A stretch of DNA of 64,000 nucleotides from Arthrobacter sp. HY1533 (GTDB taxonomy: Bacteria; Actinomycetota; Actinomycetes; Actinomycetales; Micrococcaceae). The notes beneath the pieces were generated by a model that was given only the letters and a program-made list of their open reading frames with translations, was not told where the DNA came from and ran no database searches. This document shows positions 51,752 to 59,643 of this stretch, one piece after another; position 1 is the stretch's first letter; each line of letters begins with the position of its first letter. The DNA is taken from NCBI RefSeq assembly GCF_027568515.1, contig NZ_JANKZF010000005.1:62001-126000 (forward strand). Direction: 5' to 3'. The position numbers and the translations under genes are program-made.

Positions 51752-52711
51752 CTAAGAACTGGCCTTGACCAGCCCCTGCTGGACCAGCCAGGCCGTGGCA
51801 GCCTCGGAGAGGTCACCGAAATGGCGGTCTTGGGCAAGCCTGTTGAGGTTGGCCAATTCCTCCGCGGTGAGGGCGCCGCTGACCTTGTTCAGCACGGCCT
51901 GCACCGCCTCCGGCACGGTGGCCGTGGCCACCACGGGCACCAGGTCCTGGGCTTGGAACAAGCCCTTGGGGTCGCTGAGCACCACGAGCGAGTTGTCTTC
52001 GATGCCGGGTGCGGAACTGTGGATGTTGGCCAGTTGGATGTCGTCGCGCAGCAGTTCCCACAGGGTGCTGTCGTCGCTGTGACCGGGGGTGGGCTTCAGC
52101 ACCCGGTATTCCTTGGGCACGCAGTTGTAGTCGCTGCCGAGCCCCAACAGTCCGTGCACCTGCGTCTTGAACTCCGCGGGGCCGCCCATGGTGAGCTTGC
52201 TGCACACCCCGGCCAGGTCAGCCAGGCTCTTGAGCTTGTACTTCTCAGCGGTCACCGCAGTCACCACCACGCTGTCCACGTCCTGTGCCTTGGCCGGGTC
52301 CAAAAGTTCGACGCCGGAGGGCAGCGCCGCCTTGAGCGCCGCCAGCACCTCGGCCGCGTCTCCGGACGGAACGGTCGGTGCCGCCCCGGCCAGGGCCATC
52401 CGGGAGAACACGGGGGCAATGTCAAGGGTTCCGGCCGCGACGCCGGACACCGCCGTGCCCGCAGGCACGGCGGTGTCCTTGACAACGGCCTTCAGGCCCG
52501 CCGCGTTCAGGGCTGCCGCGTAGACATGCGCCAGCAGCACGCCTTCCTGCGGGTCCACGCCGGCAGGCACCTCGGCTGCGCCAACGGTCAGCGGCGCCTC
52601 ACCCGGGGGGTTGGAGGCGCTGGGTATCGTGACGATCGGTTCCGGGGTGCAAGCACTGCCCAGCAGCAGCACCGCCGCCATGCCCAGTGCTGCAACGACC
52701 CTTCGACGCAC
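51752..52711 (-). CDS. OpuAC/ProX-type substrate-binding lipoprotein
   Basis: 319-residue binding protein of the quaternary-amine (glycine betaine/choline) type. Short signal peptide with lipobox LLGSAC, lipidated Cys near residue 21. The body shows LKSLADLAGVCSKLTMGGPAEF and the ending ELANLNRLAQDRHFGDLSEAATAWLVQQ seen in OsmF/OpuCC-like proteins. No permease or ATPase adjoins it. The ligand is inferred from family only; osmoprotectant uptake is likely. Confidence 0.85.
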   Translation of the reverse strand: MRRRVVAALGMAAVLLLGSACTPEPIVTIPSASNPPGEAPLTVGAAEVPAGVDPQEGVLLAHVYAAALNAAGLKAVVKDTAVPAGTAVSGVAAGTLDIAPVFSRMALAGAAPTVPSGDAAEVLAALKAALPSGVELLDPAKAQDVDSVVVTAVTAEKYKLKSLADLAGVCSKLTMGGPAEFKTQVHGLLGLGSDYNCVPKEYRVLKPTPGHSDDSTLWELLRDDIQLANIHSSAPGIEDNSLVVLSDPKGLFQAQDLVPVVATATVPEAVQAVLNKVSGALTAEELANLNRLAQDRHFGDLSEAATAWLVQQGLVKASS

Positions 52712-52752
52712 CCTTTGCCTCCTGCGCTCCCGGCGCCCTTGCGCCGTTGTGT

Positions 52753-54651
52753 TTACCCCAAATCCTCCACATACGTTACCCCGGCCTGGCCCAGCTCGGG
52801 TGCCTCGCGAAGCTCGCCGTGGGTTCCACAGTGCTCGAACTCAAGCACTGTGACGGAGTTTGTCCCTGCCTTCAGCAGCGGGGCCGGCACGTAGAGCGTC
52901 ACCTGCGGCCCCACCTCCCAGAAGCGGCCCAGGAGGAAGCCGTTGACCCAGACCAGTCCCTTGCCGAATCCGGGCAGGGCCAGGTAGGTGTCCGCGGGCT
53001 CCTCGATGGGCAGTTCGCCGTGGAACCAACCAGTGGTGCCTGCGGCATCCGGGGTTGCGGATTCCGCACCGGCACCCACCGCGCCAAGTGCCAGCAGTTC
53101 GGCCAGGGGCCGTTCCAGGTCCACGGCGCGCTGCTCCCAGTGGAAGACGAAGCGCTGGTTGATCAGGACGCCATCCAGGATGCCCTTGCCCTGGCCGAAC
53201 AGGGGCCCGTAGTTGATGCGTCCCTGGTTCTCAACGAGGATGTCCAGGGTGTGCAGCTCTCCGTCGGAGGTGACCTTGAGACCGGTCTCCCCTGTGGCGT
53301 CGGTGAGCACCCCAAGATACTTGTTGTCCACCCAGACATATGCCCTGTCGTGGAGGCCCCGGATCTTGATGGTGCCTTCACCGGCAACCAGCACGGCCTT
53401 GGCCGTGTAGTGCACCAGTCCGCGGTCCAGGCCAAGCTGCTCAAAGGACAGCGGCTTGACGCTCTTGACGACCGCCCCGGACCGGGCAAAGTCCAGCAGC
53501 GGCGTGCCCGCCGTCAGTGCGAAGCTGCGGGCAGGCACCACGGGGACCGGGCGTTCCAGGTGCTCGGGAACAGGAGTCAGTTCCTTGCCGGATGCGGCAA
53601 AGAAGGCCTGGCGCATGGCGTGGAACTTCTCCGTCAGGCGTCCGTCCTCGGCAATGGGCGCGTCCGAGTCGTAGCTCGTGATGGTGGGCTGGATGGCGCC
53701 GTCGTGGTTGGCACCGGAGCCAAGCCCGAAGTTGGTGCCGCCGTGGGCCATGTACAGGCAGATGGAGCCGCCCACGTCCAGGATCTTGGCGGCCTCGCCG
53801 GCCGCGTCGGAGGCGGCGCGGGTGTGGTGTTCCTCGCCCCAGTGGTCAAACCAGCCATTCCAGAATTCGACGTTGAAGAAGGGCTCGCCGGGGCGCCGGC
53901 GTTCCCACACCTCGTCGGCCTCCGGGCCGCGCGAGCCCAGTGTGGCCGTGGCCCAGGAGTCCGGCAGCGCGCCGCCGTCGAGGAAGTAGTCCGTGCCGCC
54001 GTCGGCCGTGAACAGGATTTCGCTGATGCCACGGTCCGCCAGTGCCTGGCGGTTCCAGCGCAGGTAGTCCTTGTCGTCGCCGTAGCTGCCGTATTCATTC
54101 TCAATCTGGACGGCCACCACGGGGCCCCCATGGCAGGCCTGGAGCGGCTCAATGACAGGGACCAGGTGGTCAAACCACGCTTCGATGGCTGCCGTGAACA
54201 GGGGATCCGAGGAACGCAGCACCATGTCCGGATTGGACACGGCCCAGGACGGGAAGCCGCCGTTGTCCCACTCGGCGCAAATGTAGGGGCCGGGGCGGAC
54301 AATGACATCCAGCCCTGCCTCGCCGGCCATGGTGATGAAGCGGGCCAGGTCCCGCCAACCGGTGAAGTCGGGGGCCGCATCGCCGTAGGGCTGGTGGAAG
54401 TTCCATGCGACGTACGTGTCCAGCGTGTTCACTCCCATGGCGGCCAGCCGGTCAATCCGGTCCTGCCACTGGTCCGGGTGGACCCGGAAATAGTGGATGG
54501 CCCCGGCGATGATCCGGTGCGGGCTGCCGTTGCGGAAGAGCTTGCGGTCTGCGTAGCTCAGGGCAGGGGCGGGCACGGCTGCGCGCAGCACTGCCTCCTG
54601 CTGGACGGACTCGGGGACATCGGTCCCGGGCGCGATTGCATACGTAGACAA
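52753..54651 (-). CDS. GH35 beta-galactosidase
   Basis: 632-residue glycosidase without signal peptide, therefore probably cytoplasmic. The TTG at 54651 has AGGAG five bases upstream, and an in-frame stop precedes it. GH35 signatures: GAIHYFRVHPDQWQDR near 50, GPYICAEWDNGGFPSW near 121, acid/base Glu186 in VQIENEYGSY and nucleophile Glu262 in FFNVEFWNGWFDHWG. C-terminal beta-sandwich domains follow. A divergent LacI gene and an operator over the promoter suggest induction by galactosides. Confidence 0.93.
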   Translation of the reverse strand: MSTYAIAPGTDVPESVQQEAVLRAAVPAPALSYADRKLFRNGSPHRIIAGAIHYFRVHPDQWQDRIDRLAAMGVNTLDTYVAWNFHQPYGDAAPDFTGWRDLARFITMAGEAGLDVIVRPGPYICAEWDNGGFPSWAVSNPDMVLRSSDPLFTAAIEAWFDHLVPVIEPLQACHGGPVVAVQIENEYGSYGDDKDYLRWNRQALADRGISEILFTADGGTDYFLDGGALPDSWATATLGSRGPEADEVWERRRPGEPFFNVEFWNGWFDHWGEEHHTRAASDAAGEAAKILDVGGSICLYMAHGGTNFGLGSGANHDGAIQPTITSYDSDAPIAEDGRLTEKFHAMRQAFFAASGKELTPVPEHLERPVPVVPARSFALTAGTPLLDFARSGAVVKSVKPLSFEQLGLDRGLVHYTAKAVLVAGEGTIKIRGLHDRAYVWVDNKYLGVLTDATGETGLKVTSDGELHTLDILVENQGRINYGPLFGQGKGILDGVLINQRFVFHWEQRAVDLERPLAELLALGAVGAGAESATPDAAGTTGWFHGELPIEEPADTYLALPGFGKGLVWVNGFLLGRFWEVGPQVTLYVPAPLLKAGTNSVTVLEFEHCGTHGELREAPELGQAGVTYVEDLG

Positions 54652-54695
54652 CTAAACTCCTGGCAGTGGTGTGGGGCAGAAACGGAGAGACATTC

Positions 54696-54715
54696 TGTTA
54701 TGGATAACAATTCTA
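54696..54715 (-). promoter_or_regulatory. LacI-type operator touching the GH35 -10 element
   Basis: TGTTATGGATAACA (54696-54709) is a perfect 6-2-6 inverted repeat. On the minus strand the box TAGAAT (54710-54715) abuts it on the upstream side, so the operator covers the transcription start of the GH35 gene. Confidence 0.65.
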
Positions 54716-54864
54716 GGCGCAGAAAGGCCGGTTTCATAGGGGACTCGCCACTTCTCGCAGTGAATTCCCAGTGAGTTGCCAGCCGGAAATGGGTCTTGCA
54801 CCTAGAATCAACTCAATGAACGCGTCTGCTGGCGCGCGAGTCTACACCCACCCCAAGGAATTCA

Positions 54865-55887
54865 ATGAGTGAGCAGCAGTTCTCCCGCGGCCCGGCAATG
54901 CGCGATGTAGCGGCTGCCGCCGGCGTCTCAGCCCAGACCGTTTCGCGGGTGCTGAACGACCATCCGAACGTGCAGGAAAGCACCCGCAGACGCGTCCTGG
55001 CCGTGGTTGAGGACTTGGGCTACCGCCGCAACAACACTGCACGTGCGCTCGTGACGGGGCGTTCAAAGACCATTGGCGTGCTGACGTTGGCCACCAACAA
55101 CTACTCACGCTCATCCCTTGCCCTCGGCGTCGAGCTGGGCGCCCGGGAGGCCGGGTATACGGTGAACTCCGTAACCTCGAGCCTGAGTGTCCAGGGGCTG
55201 ACCGATGCCGTCAGCCGGCTCGTGTTCCAGGGCGTTGACGGGATCATCATCGCCGCCCCGCTGCAGGACGCCGCGGAGCAGATTGGCAAGATCACCGCAA
55301 GGATTCCCACCGTCAACACGGACGGCTCGTCCAACATGGGCGACGGCAAAGTGGGCGTTGACCAGGACATTGCCGCCGTCATGGCGACCAAGCACCTGTT
55401 GGAACTCGGGCACAAGACCGTCTGGCATGTGGCCGGTCCGGCGGAATGGTCGGATGCCGCAAGCCGCCTCACCAGCTGGCGTCGCACCCTGAAAGAGGCC
55501 GGCTGTGAGGTGCCGCCGGAACTCCACGGCGACTGGAGCCCGGAGTCGGGCTACCAGAACGGGCTGATCCTGGGCCGCATGCCTGAGGTTACGGCCATCC
55601 TGGTGGCCAGCGATGAAATGGCCTTTGGCGTGCTGCGTGCACTGAACGAGCTCGGCCGGCGCGTGCCGGAGGATGTCTCCGTGGTGGGCATTGACGACAT
55701 TGACCTGGCCGCCTTCTCAAACCCGCCACTGACAACCATCCGCCAGTCCTTCGAGGACACGGGCCGCCGCGCAGTGCAGAGGCTCGTGGCGCAGATTGCC
55801 CACCCGGAGCTTGCCCGCACCCCCGACCTCGTGGCGCCCACCCTGGTGGTGCGCGCCAGCACCGCTCCCCCTCCCGCCGCGGCCTGA
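54865..55887 (+). CDS. LacI family transcriptional regulator
   Basis: 340-residue repressor. ATG with AAGGA nine bases upstream. Helix-turn-helix MRDVAAAAGVSAQTVSRVLN at about 12-31, hinge and dimeric sugar-binding domain (VDGIIIAAPLQDAAEQ, VSVVGIDDIDLAAFSNPPLTTIRQ). Divergent from the GH35 gene. TAGAAT at 54803-54808 is a likely -10 box for a leader of about 55 bases. The palindrome at 54696 is its probable target. Confidence 0.93.
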   Translation: MSEQQFSRGPAMRDVAAAAGVSAQTVSRVLNDHPNVQESTRRRVLAVVEDLGYRRNNTARALVTGRSKTIGVLTLATNNYSRSSLALGVELGAREAGYTVNSVTSSLSVQGLTDAVSRLVFQGVDGIIIAAPLQDAAEQIGKITARIPTVNTDGSSNMGDGKVGVDQDIAAVMATKHLLELGHKTVWHVAGPAEWSDAASRLTSWRRTLKEAGCEVPPELHGDWSPESGYQNGLILGRMPEVTAILVASDEMAFGVLRALNELGRRVPEDVSVVGIDDIDLAAFSNPPLTTIRQSFEDTGRRAVQRLVAQIAHPELARTPDLVAPTLVVRASTAPPPAAA

Positions 55888-55936
55888 ACCGCAGCGGGGC
55901 CGGCCTCGGGGCTGGGCTGCCCCGAGGCACGGCCAG

Positions 55937-56851
55937 CTAGCCGGCGGCCTGTGCCACCAGCAGGGGAATCCCAAAAATGGGGTCTTCACGCAGGATGATG
56001 ACATTCTCCAGGCCCTTTTCGGCCAGTTTGGTCGTGAATGCCTCCTGGAGGGCCGGCACATTGCTGCCCATGCCGCTGCCCAGGACGATGGGGCCGGAAA
56101 TGCCCAGCTGCCCTGCGGCCTTGGCCGCCAGGGCGGCAAGGTCGGCGGCAGCCTGGTCAACCAGGGCCAGGGCTTCCGCGTGGCCATTGGCCGCGGCCGC
56201 AAAAATCACCGGCGACGCAGCCGCCCAGTAACGCCGGGTGGTGCCCTGGTGGAAGTGGGCAATGAGCTCCTCCGGGGTTTCCAGCTTGCAGTAATCCAGC
56301 AGCGCTGCCGTCAGCTCATCAGGGGTTTCCCCCGAGTCCATGCGCCGCAGGCTGTGCCGCACGGCCTCCCGTCCCAGCCAGTAGCCGCTGCCTTCATCCC
56401 CCAGCAGGTATCCCCAGCCGCCGGCGCGGGCTTCTTCCCCTGCGGTGTTCGCACCCCAGGCGGCCGATCCGGTCCCGGCAATGACGGCCACGCCCTCGGT
56501 GGCGCCGGCTGCGGCCAGGAGCAGCCGCGTGTCGTGGACAACGCTCACTTGGGCACCGGGCACAAAAGGCGAGATCAAGTTGCGCAGGGCTGCGGCGTCG
56601 TCGTCCGTGTCCACGCCGCCTGCCCCGGCGAAAACCACTGTGGCACCGGCGGAATCCAGGCCGGCGAAAAGGGCGGCCATGTTCTCCGCAGCGGTCTCCC
56701 GGCTCACGTTTTGGACATTCGTGCTGCCAACGCTGAGATCGGAGGTGACGGAGCCGTCCGTCCACACGATGCCGCGCGTCTTTGAACCGCCAATGTCGAG
56801 GCCCACAAAGCGTGCGGGGGTCCGGGAATTTTCTGATGTGATGTAGTCCAC
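55937..56851 (-). CDS. N-acetylglucosamine kinase-like protein (BadF/BadG family)
   Basis: 304-residue ASKHA-fold sugar kinase. The GTG at 56851 (MDYITSENSRTPARFVGLDI) is chosen because a TATTCT -10 box lies six bases upstream; an alternative start at 56875 would run into the divergent gene. Phosphate loops are GLDIGGSKTRGIVW near 17 and VIAGTGSAAWGAN near 128, then GWGYLLGDEGSGYWLG. The family includes GlcNAc and other amino-sugar kinases; with the GH20 hexosaminidase and GH92 genes in the window this assignment is plausible. Confidence 0.85.
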   Translation of the reverse strand: MDYITSENSRTPARFVGLDIGGSKTRGIVWTDGSVTSDLSVGSTNVQNVSRETAAENMAALFAGLDSAGATVVFAGAGGVDTDDDAAALRNLISPFVPGAQVSVVHDTRLLLAAAGATEGVAVIAGTGSAAWGANTAGEEARAGGWGYLLGDEGSGYWLGREAVRHSLRRMDSGETPDELTAALLDYCKLETPEELIAHFHQGTTRRYWAAASPVIFAAAANGHAEALALVDQAAADLAALAAKAAGQLGISGPIVLGSGMGSNVPALQEAFTTKLAEKGLENVIILREDPIFGIPLLVAQAAG

Positions 56852-56856
56852 GCACC

Positions 56857-56863
56857 TAGAATA
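56857..56863. promoter_or_regulatory. Overlapping divergent -10 elements
   Basis: Plus-strand TAGAAT (56857-56862) and minus-strand TATTCT (56858-56863) share five bases. Each ends exactly six bases before its start codon (ATG 56869, GTG 56851). Only 17 bases separate the start codons, so both transcripts must be leaderless and cannot be initiated at once. Confidence 0.7.
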
Positions 56864-56868
56864 GTGCC

Positions 56869-57912
56869 ATGTCACCCCATGCCATGTTCGAATCGCCCAT
56901 CATTGCCGCGCCCATGGCCGGTGGAACCACCACCACCGACCTTGCGCTTGCCACGCAGCGTGCCGGTGCCTTTGCCTTTGCTGCCGGCGGCTACAAGTCG
57001 GCCGAGCAGCTGGCTGCCGACATTGGGCCGCTGCGGGACGCGGGCACCGGTTTTGGCGTGAACTTGTTTGTTCCGCGGACAGGCCCCCTGGCTGCGGCCG
57101 ACGCAGCCGCACTCACGGCCTACCGCAGCGAGCTGTGGGCCACGGCCGCACGCCTGGGTGCGGACGTCCCCACAGCCCCGGCACCCGAGGACCCCCGGGC
57201 CCGCGACTTCTGGGAGGAGAAGATCGAGCTCCTGCTGCGCGAACCGGTCCTGGTTGTCAGCTTCACCTTCGGCTTGGCGCCCGTGGACGTTGTGGCGGCG
57301 CTGCAGGCGGCGGGCACCTGGGTCATGGCCTCCGTGACCAGCGTGGCCGAGGCCGTTGCCGCCGCCGCAACTGGCGTTGATGCCCTTGTGGTCCAGCACC
57401 GCAGCGCCGGTGGACACTCGGCGGCATTCCTGCCGGCCACGGCTTCAGTGCTCACCGCCACCCTTCCCCAGCTGCTCGCCGAGGTGCACGCCGCGGTGAA
57501 CCTTCCCCTGGTGGGTGCCGGTGGGGTGTCCGGCCCGGCCCAGGCCCGGGCTGCGCTGGATGCAGGCGCCGTGGCGGTGGCACTGGGCACGGCACTGGTC
57601 CGCACCGATGAGAGCGGCGCACGGCAGCTGCACAAGGATGCCCTGGCCGATCCCGCCTTTGCGCAGACCCGCATGACGCGGGCCTTCACGGGAAAGCCGG
57701 CACGTGCCCTGGTCAATGACTTTGTCCGGGAACACTCGGCCACGGCCCCGGACGCCTATCCGGAGGTCCACTTCCTGACGGCGCCACTGCGCGCAGCCGC
57801 GGCCTCCTCCGGGGATGCGCAGGCCTTGAACCTGTGGGCCGGGACCGGCTGGAAGTCCGCCCAGGATGGTCCGGCGGCCGCCGTGATTGAGGGCTTTCTG
57901 CGGGAGCTGTAG
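56869..57912 (+). CDS. Nitronate monooxygenase
   Basis: 347-residue FMN-dependent TIM-barrel enzyme of the NMO/2-nitropropane dioxygenase family. Begins MSPHAMFESPIIAAPMAGGTTT with the FMN-binding APMAGG, catalytic His region VDALVVQHRSAGGHSA near residue 175, then LVGAGGVSGPAQARAALDAGAVAVALGT. Acts on nitronates such as propionate 3-nitronate; the physiological role is detoxification or nitrogen use. Leaderless. Confidence 0.92.
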   Translation: MSPHAMFESPIIAAPMAGGTTTTDLALATQRAGAFAFAAGGYKSAEQLAADIGPLRDAGTGFGVNLFVPRTGPLAAADAAALTAYRSELWATAARLGADVPTAPAPEDPRARDFWEEKIELLLREPVLVVSFTFGLAPVDVVAALQAAGTWVMASVTSVAEAVAAAATGVDALVVQHRSAGGHSAAFLPATASVLTATLPQLLAEVHAAVNLPLVGAGGVSGPAQARAALDAGAVAVALGTALVRTDESGARQLHKDALADPAFAQTRMTRAFTGKPARALVNDFVREHSATAPDAYPEVHFLTAPLRAAAASSGDAQALNLWAGTGWKSAQDGPAAAVIEGFLREL

Positions 57913-57997
57913 CACCAGCAGCCATGTGATGGGACACGGTGCCGGGCATTTGCTTCGGACCGGCCCGCATTAACGGGTAGATATTCGCCAAATTTGC

Positions 57998-58003
57998 TAG
58001 AAT
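57998..58003 (+). promoter_or_regulatory. -10 element of the Lrp-family gene
   Basis: TAGAAT lies about 65 bases before the ATG at 58069, in an AT-rich stretch (57979-58010) unusual for this window, where an autoregulatory Lrp site could also lie. Confidence 0.45.
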
Positions 58004-58068
58004 TGTGAACTATCGGCTGCCAAACCCGGCAGATACAAATTATTCACCCGTCAATCCTGGAGGACCCC

Positions 58069-58578
58069 ATGGCAGCATCGGCGAAAAACGTCCGGAGGGA
58101 CCCCGCCCACCACACGCCCGAGCCCCTGGACGCCGTGGACCGCCAGATCATTGACACGCTCGTGGCGGATGCCCGCATCACCAACCGGGACCTGGCCGAC
58201 GCGGTGGGAATTGCACCGTCGACGGCGCTCATGCGCACCCGCGCACTCATGGAACGCGGCGCCATCGAGGGATTTGAGGCGAAGCTGAACCTGGCCTCCA
58301 TTGGCCGTGCCGTCCAGGCGCTCATTGCCGTGCGGCTGCGTGCCCACGACCGCGACCAGATCGACGCCTTCACCGGCCGCGTTCCGTTGCTGCCCGAGGT
58401 GCTCTCCACCTTCCACACCTCCGGCTCCGTGGACTACCTGCTGCACATTGCCGTGCGCGACACAGATGCGCTGCGCGACTGGGTGCTGGACAACCTGACC
58501 ACCGACCCCGTGGTGGGGCACACCGAAACCACTCTCGTGTTCAAGCACATGCCGGGGCACACGGGCCCGTTGGACTAG
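58069..58578 (+). CDS. Lrp/AsnC family transcriptional regulator
   Basis: 169-residue regulator. ATG preceded by TGGAGGA. The N-terminal helix-turn-helix (LDAVDRQIIDTLVADARITN, LADAVGIAPSTALMRTRAL) is followed by the RAM domain (VQALIAVRLRAHDRDQIDAF, SGSVDYLLHIAVRDTDALRDWV) that binds amino acids. Upstream of corA on the same strand but with a separate corA promoter. Ligand unknown. Confidence 0.92.
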   Translation: MAASAKNVRRDPAHHTPEPLDAVDRQIIDTLVADARITNRDLADAVGIAPSTALMRTRALMERGAIEGFEAKLNLASIGRAVQALIAVRLRAHDRDQIDAFTGRVPLLPEVLSTFHTSGSVDYLLHIAVRDTDALRDWVLDNLTTDPVVGHTETTLVFKHMPGHTGPLD

Positions 58579-58609
58579 TCTTCGGCGCACTTTTGCGCCC
58601 CCGGGCATC

Positions 58610-58615
58610 CATAAT
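58610..58615 (+). promoter_or_regulatory. -10 element of leaderless corA
   Basis: CATAAT ends six bases before the GTG at 58622, with no ribosome-binding sequence between. Confidence 0.5.
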
Positions 58616-58621
58616 GGGCAA

Positions 58622-59617
58622 GTGACCATCATTGACAACGCCGTATACGTGGACGGGCGGCGCTACGCCGACCCGGACAGCCTGGACCAGACCTTCGAGC
58701 TGATGGATGCGTGCCACGGCATGGCATGGATCGGCATGTTCCGCCCCGATGCCGGGGAGATGAAGGCGCTGGCCGCAGAGTTTTCCCTGCACGAACTGGC
58801 CGTGGAGGACACCATCAAGGCCCACCAGCGGCCCAAGCTGGAACGGTACGACGACGTGCTGTTCACAGTGCTGCGGCCCGCTCGGTACATTGACCAGAGC
58901 GAAACCGTGGAGTTTGGCGAACTGCACATCTTCACGGGCAAGGACTTTGTGGTCACCATCCGCCACGCCGAAACGCCGGGCCTGTCTTCCACCCGGACCC
59001 GGCTCGAGGCCGACCCGGAACTGCTGGCCCTGGGGCCCGAGGCCGTGCTGTACGCCATCCTTGACCAGGTTGTGGACGACTACCAGCCCGTGGTCAACGG
59101 CCTGGAAAACGACATCGACGAGATTGAGGACCAGCTCTTCGCGGGCGATCCCACGGTGTCCAGGCGCATCTACGAACTGGCCCGCGAGGTCATCCAGTTC
59201 CAGCGCGCCATCCACCCCCTGCATGGAATGCTGGAACAGCTCAAGGCCGGCTTTGAAAAGTACCGCATCAACGTGGAGCTGCAGCGCTACCTGCGCGACG
59301 TCGAGGACCACATCGCCATCGTCACGGCCCGCGCCGATTCCTTCCGGGAACTGCTGCAAAACGCGCTGACAGTGGACGGCACCCTGACCACCAACCGGCA
59401 GAACGAGGCGAACGCGGCCGAAAGCGAACAGGTGAAGAAGATTTCCTCCTGGGCCGCGATCCTGTTCGCACCGTCATTTGTGGGCACCATCTACGGCATG
59501 AACTTCGAGAACATGCCCGAGCTGCACTGGGCCTACGGCTACCCGTTTGCCCTGGCCCTCATGGTCCTGGTGGGCCTGGTCATGTACTGGATCTTCAAGA
59601 AAAAGACCTGGCTGTAG
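58622..59617 (+). CDS. corA: Magnesium/cobalt transporter CorA
   Basis: 331-residue CorA-family divalent cation channel. A large cytoplasmic N-terminal funnel (VDDYQPVVNGLENDIDEIED) is followed by two membrane helices near 270-290 and 305-325. The signature YGMNFENMPEL places GMN at 292-294 at the pore mouth. The C-terminal KKKTWL is typical. GTG start supported by the leaderless -10 box. Confidence 0.95.
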   Translation: MTIIDNAVYVDGRRYADPDSLDQTFELMDACHGMAWIGMFRPDAGEMKALAAEFSLHELAVEDTIKAHQRPKLERYDDVLFTVLRPARYIDQSETVEFGELHIFTGKDFVVTIRHAETPGLSSTRTRLEADPELLALGPEAVLYAILDQVVDDYQPVVNGLENDIDEIEDQLFAGDPTVSRRIYELAREVIQFQRAIHPLHGMLEQLKAGFEKYRINVELQRYLRDVEDHIAIVTARADSFRELLQNALTVDGTLTTNRQNEANAAESEQVKKISSWAAILFAPSFVGTIYGMNFENMPELHWAYGYPFALALMVLVGLVMYWIFKKKTWL

Positions 59618-59643
59618 CGCCGCGCCGCGCGGGCGGCGCGGCA

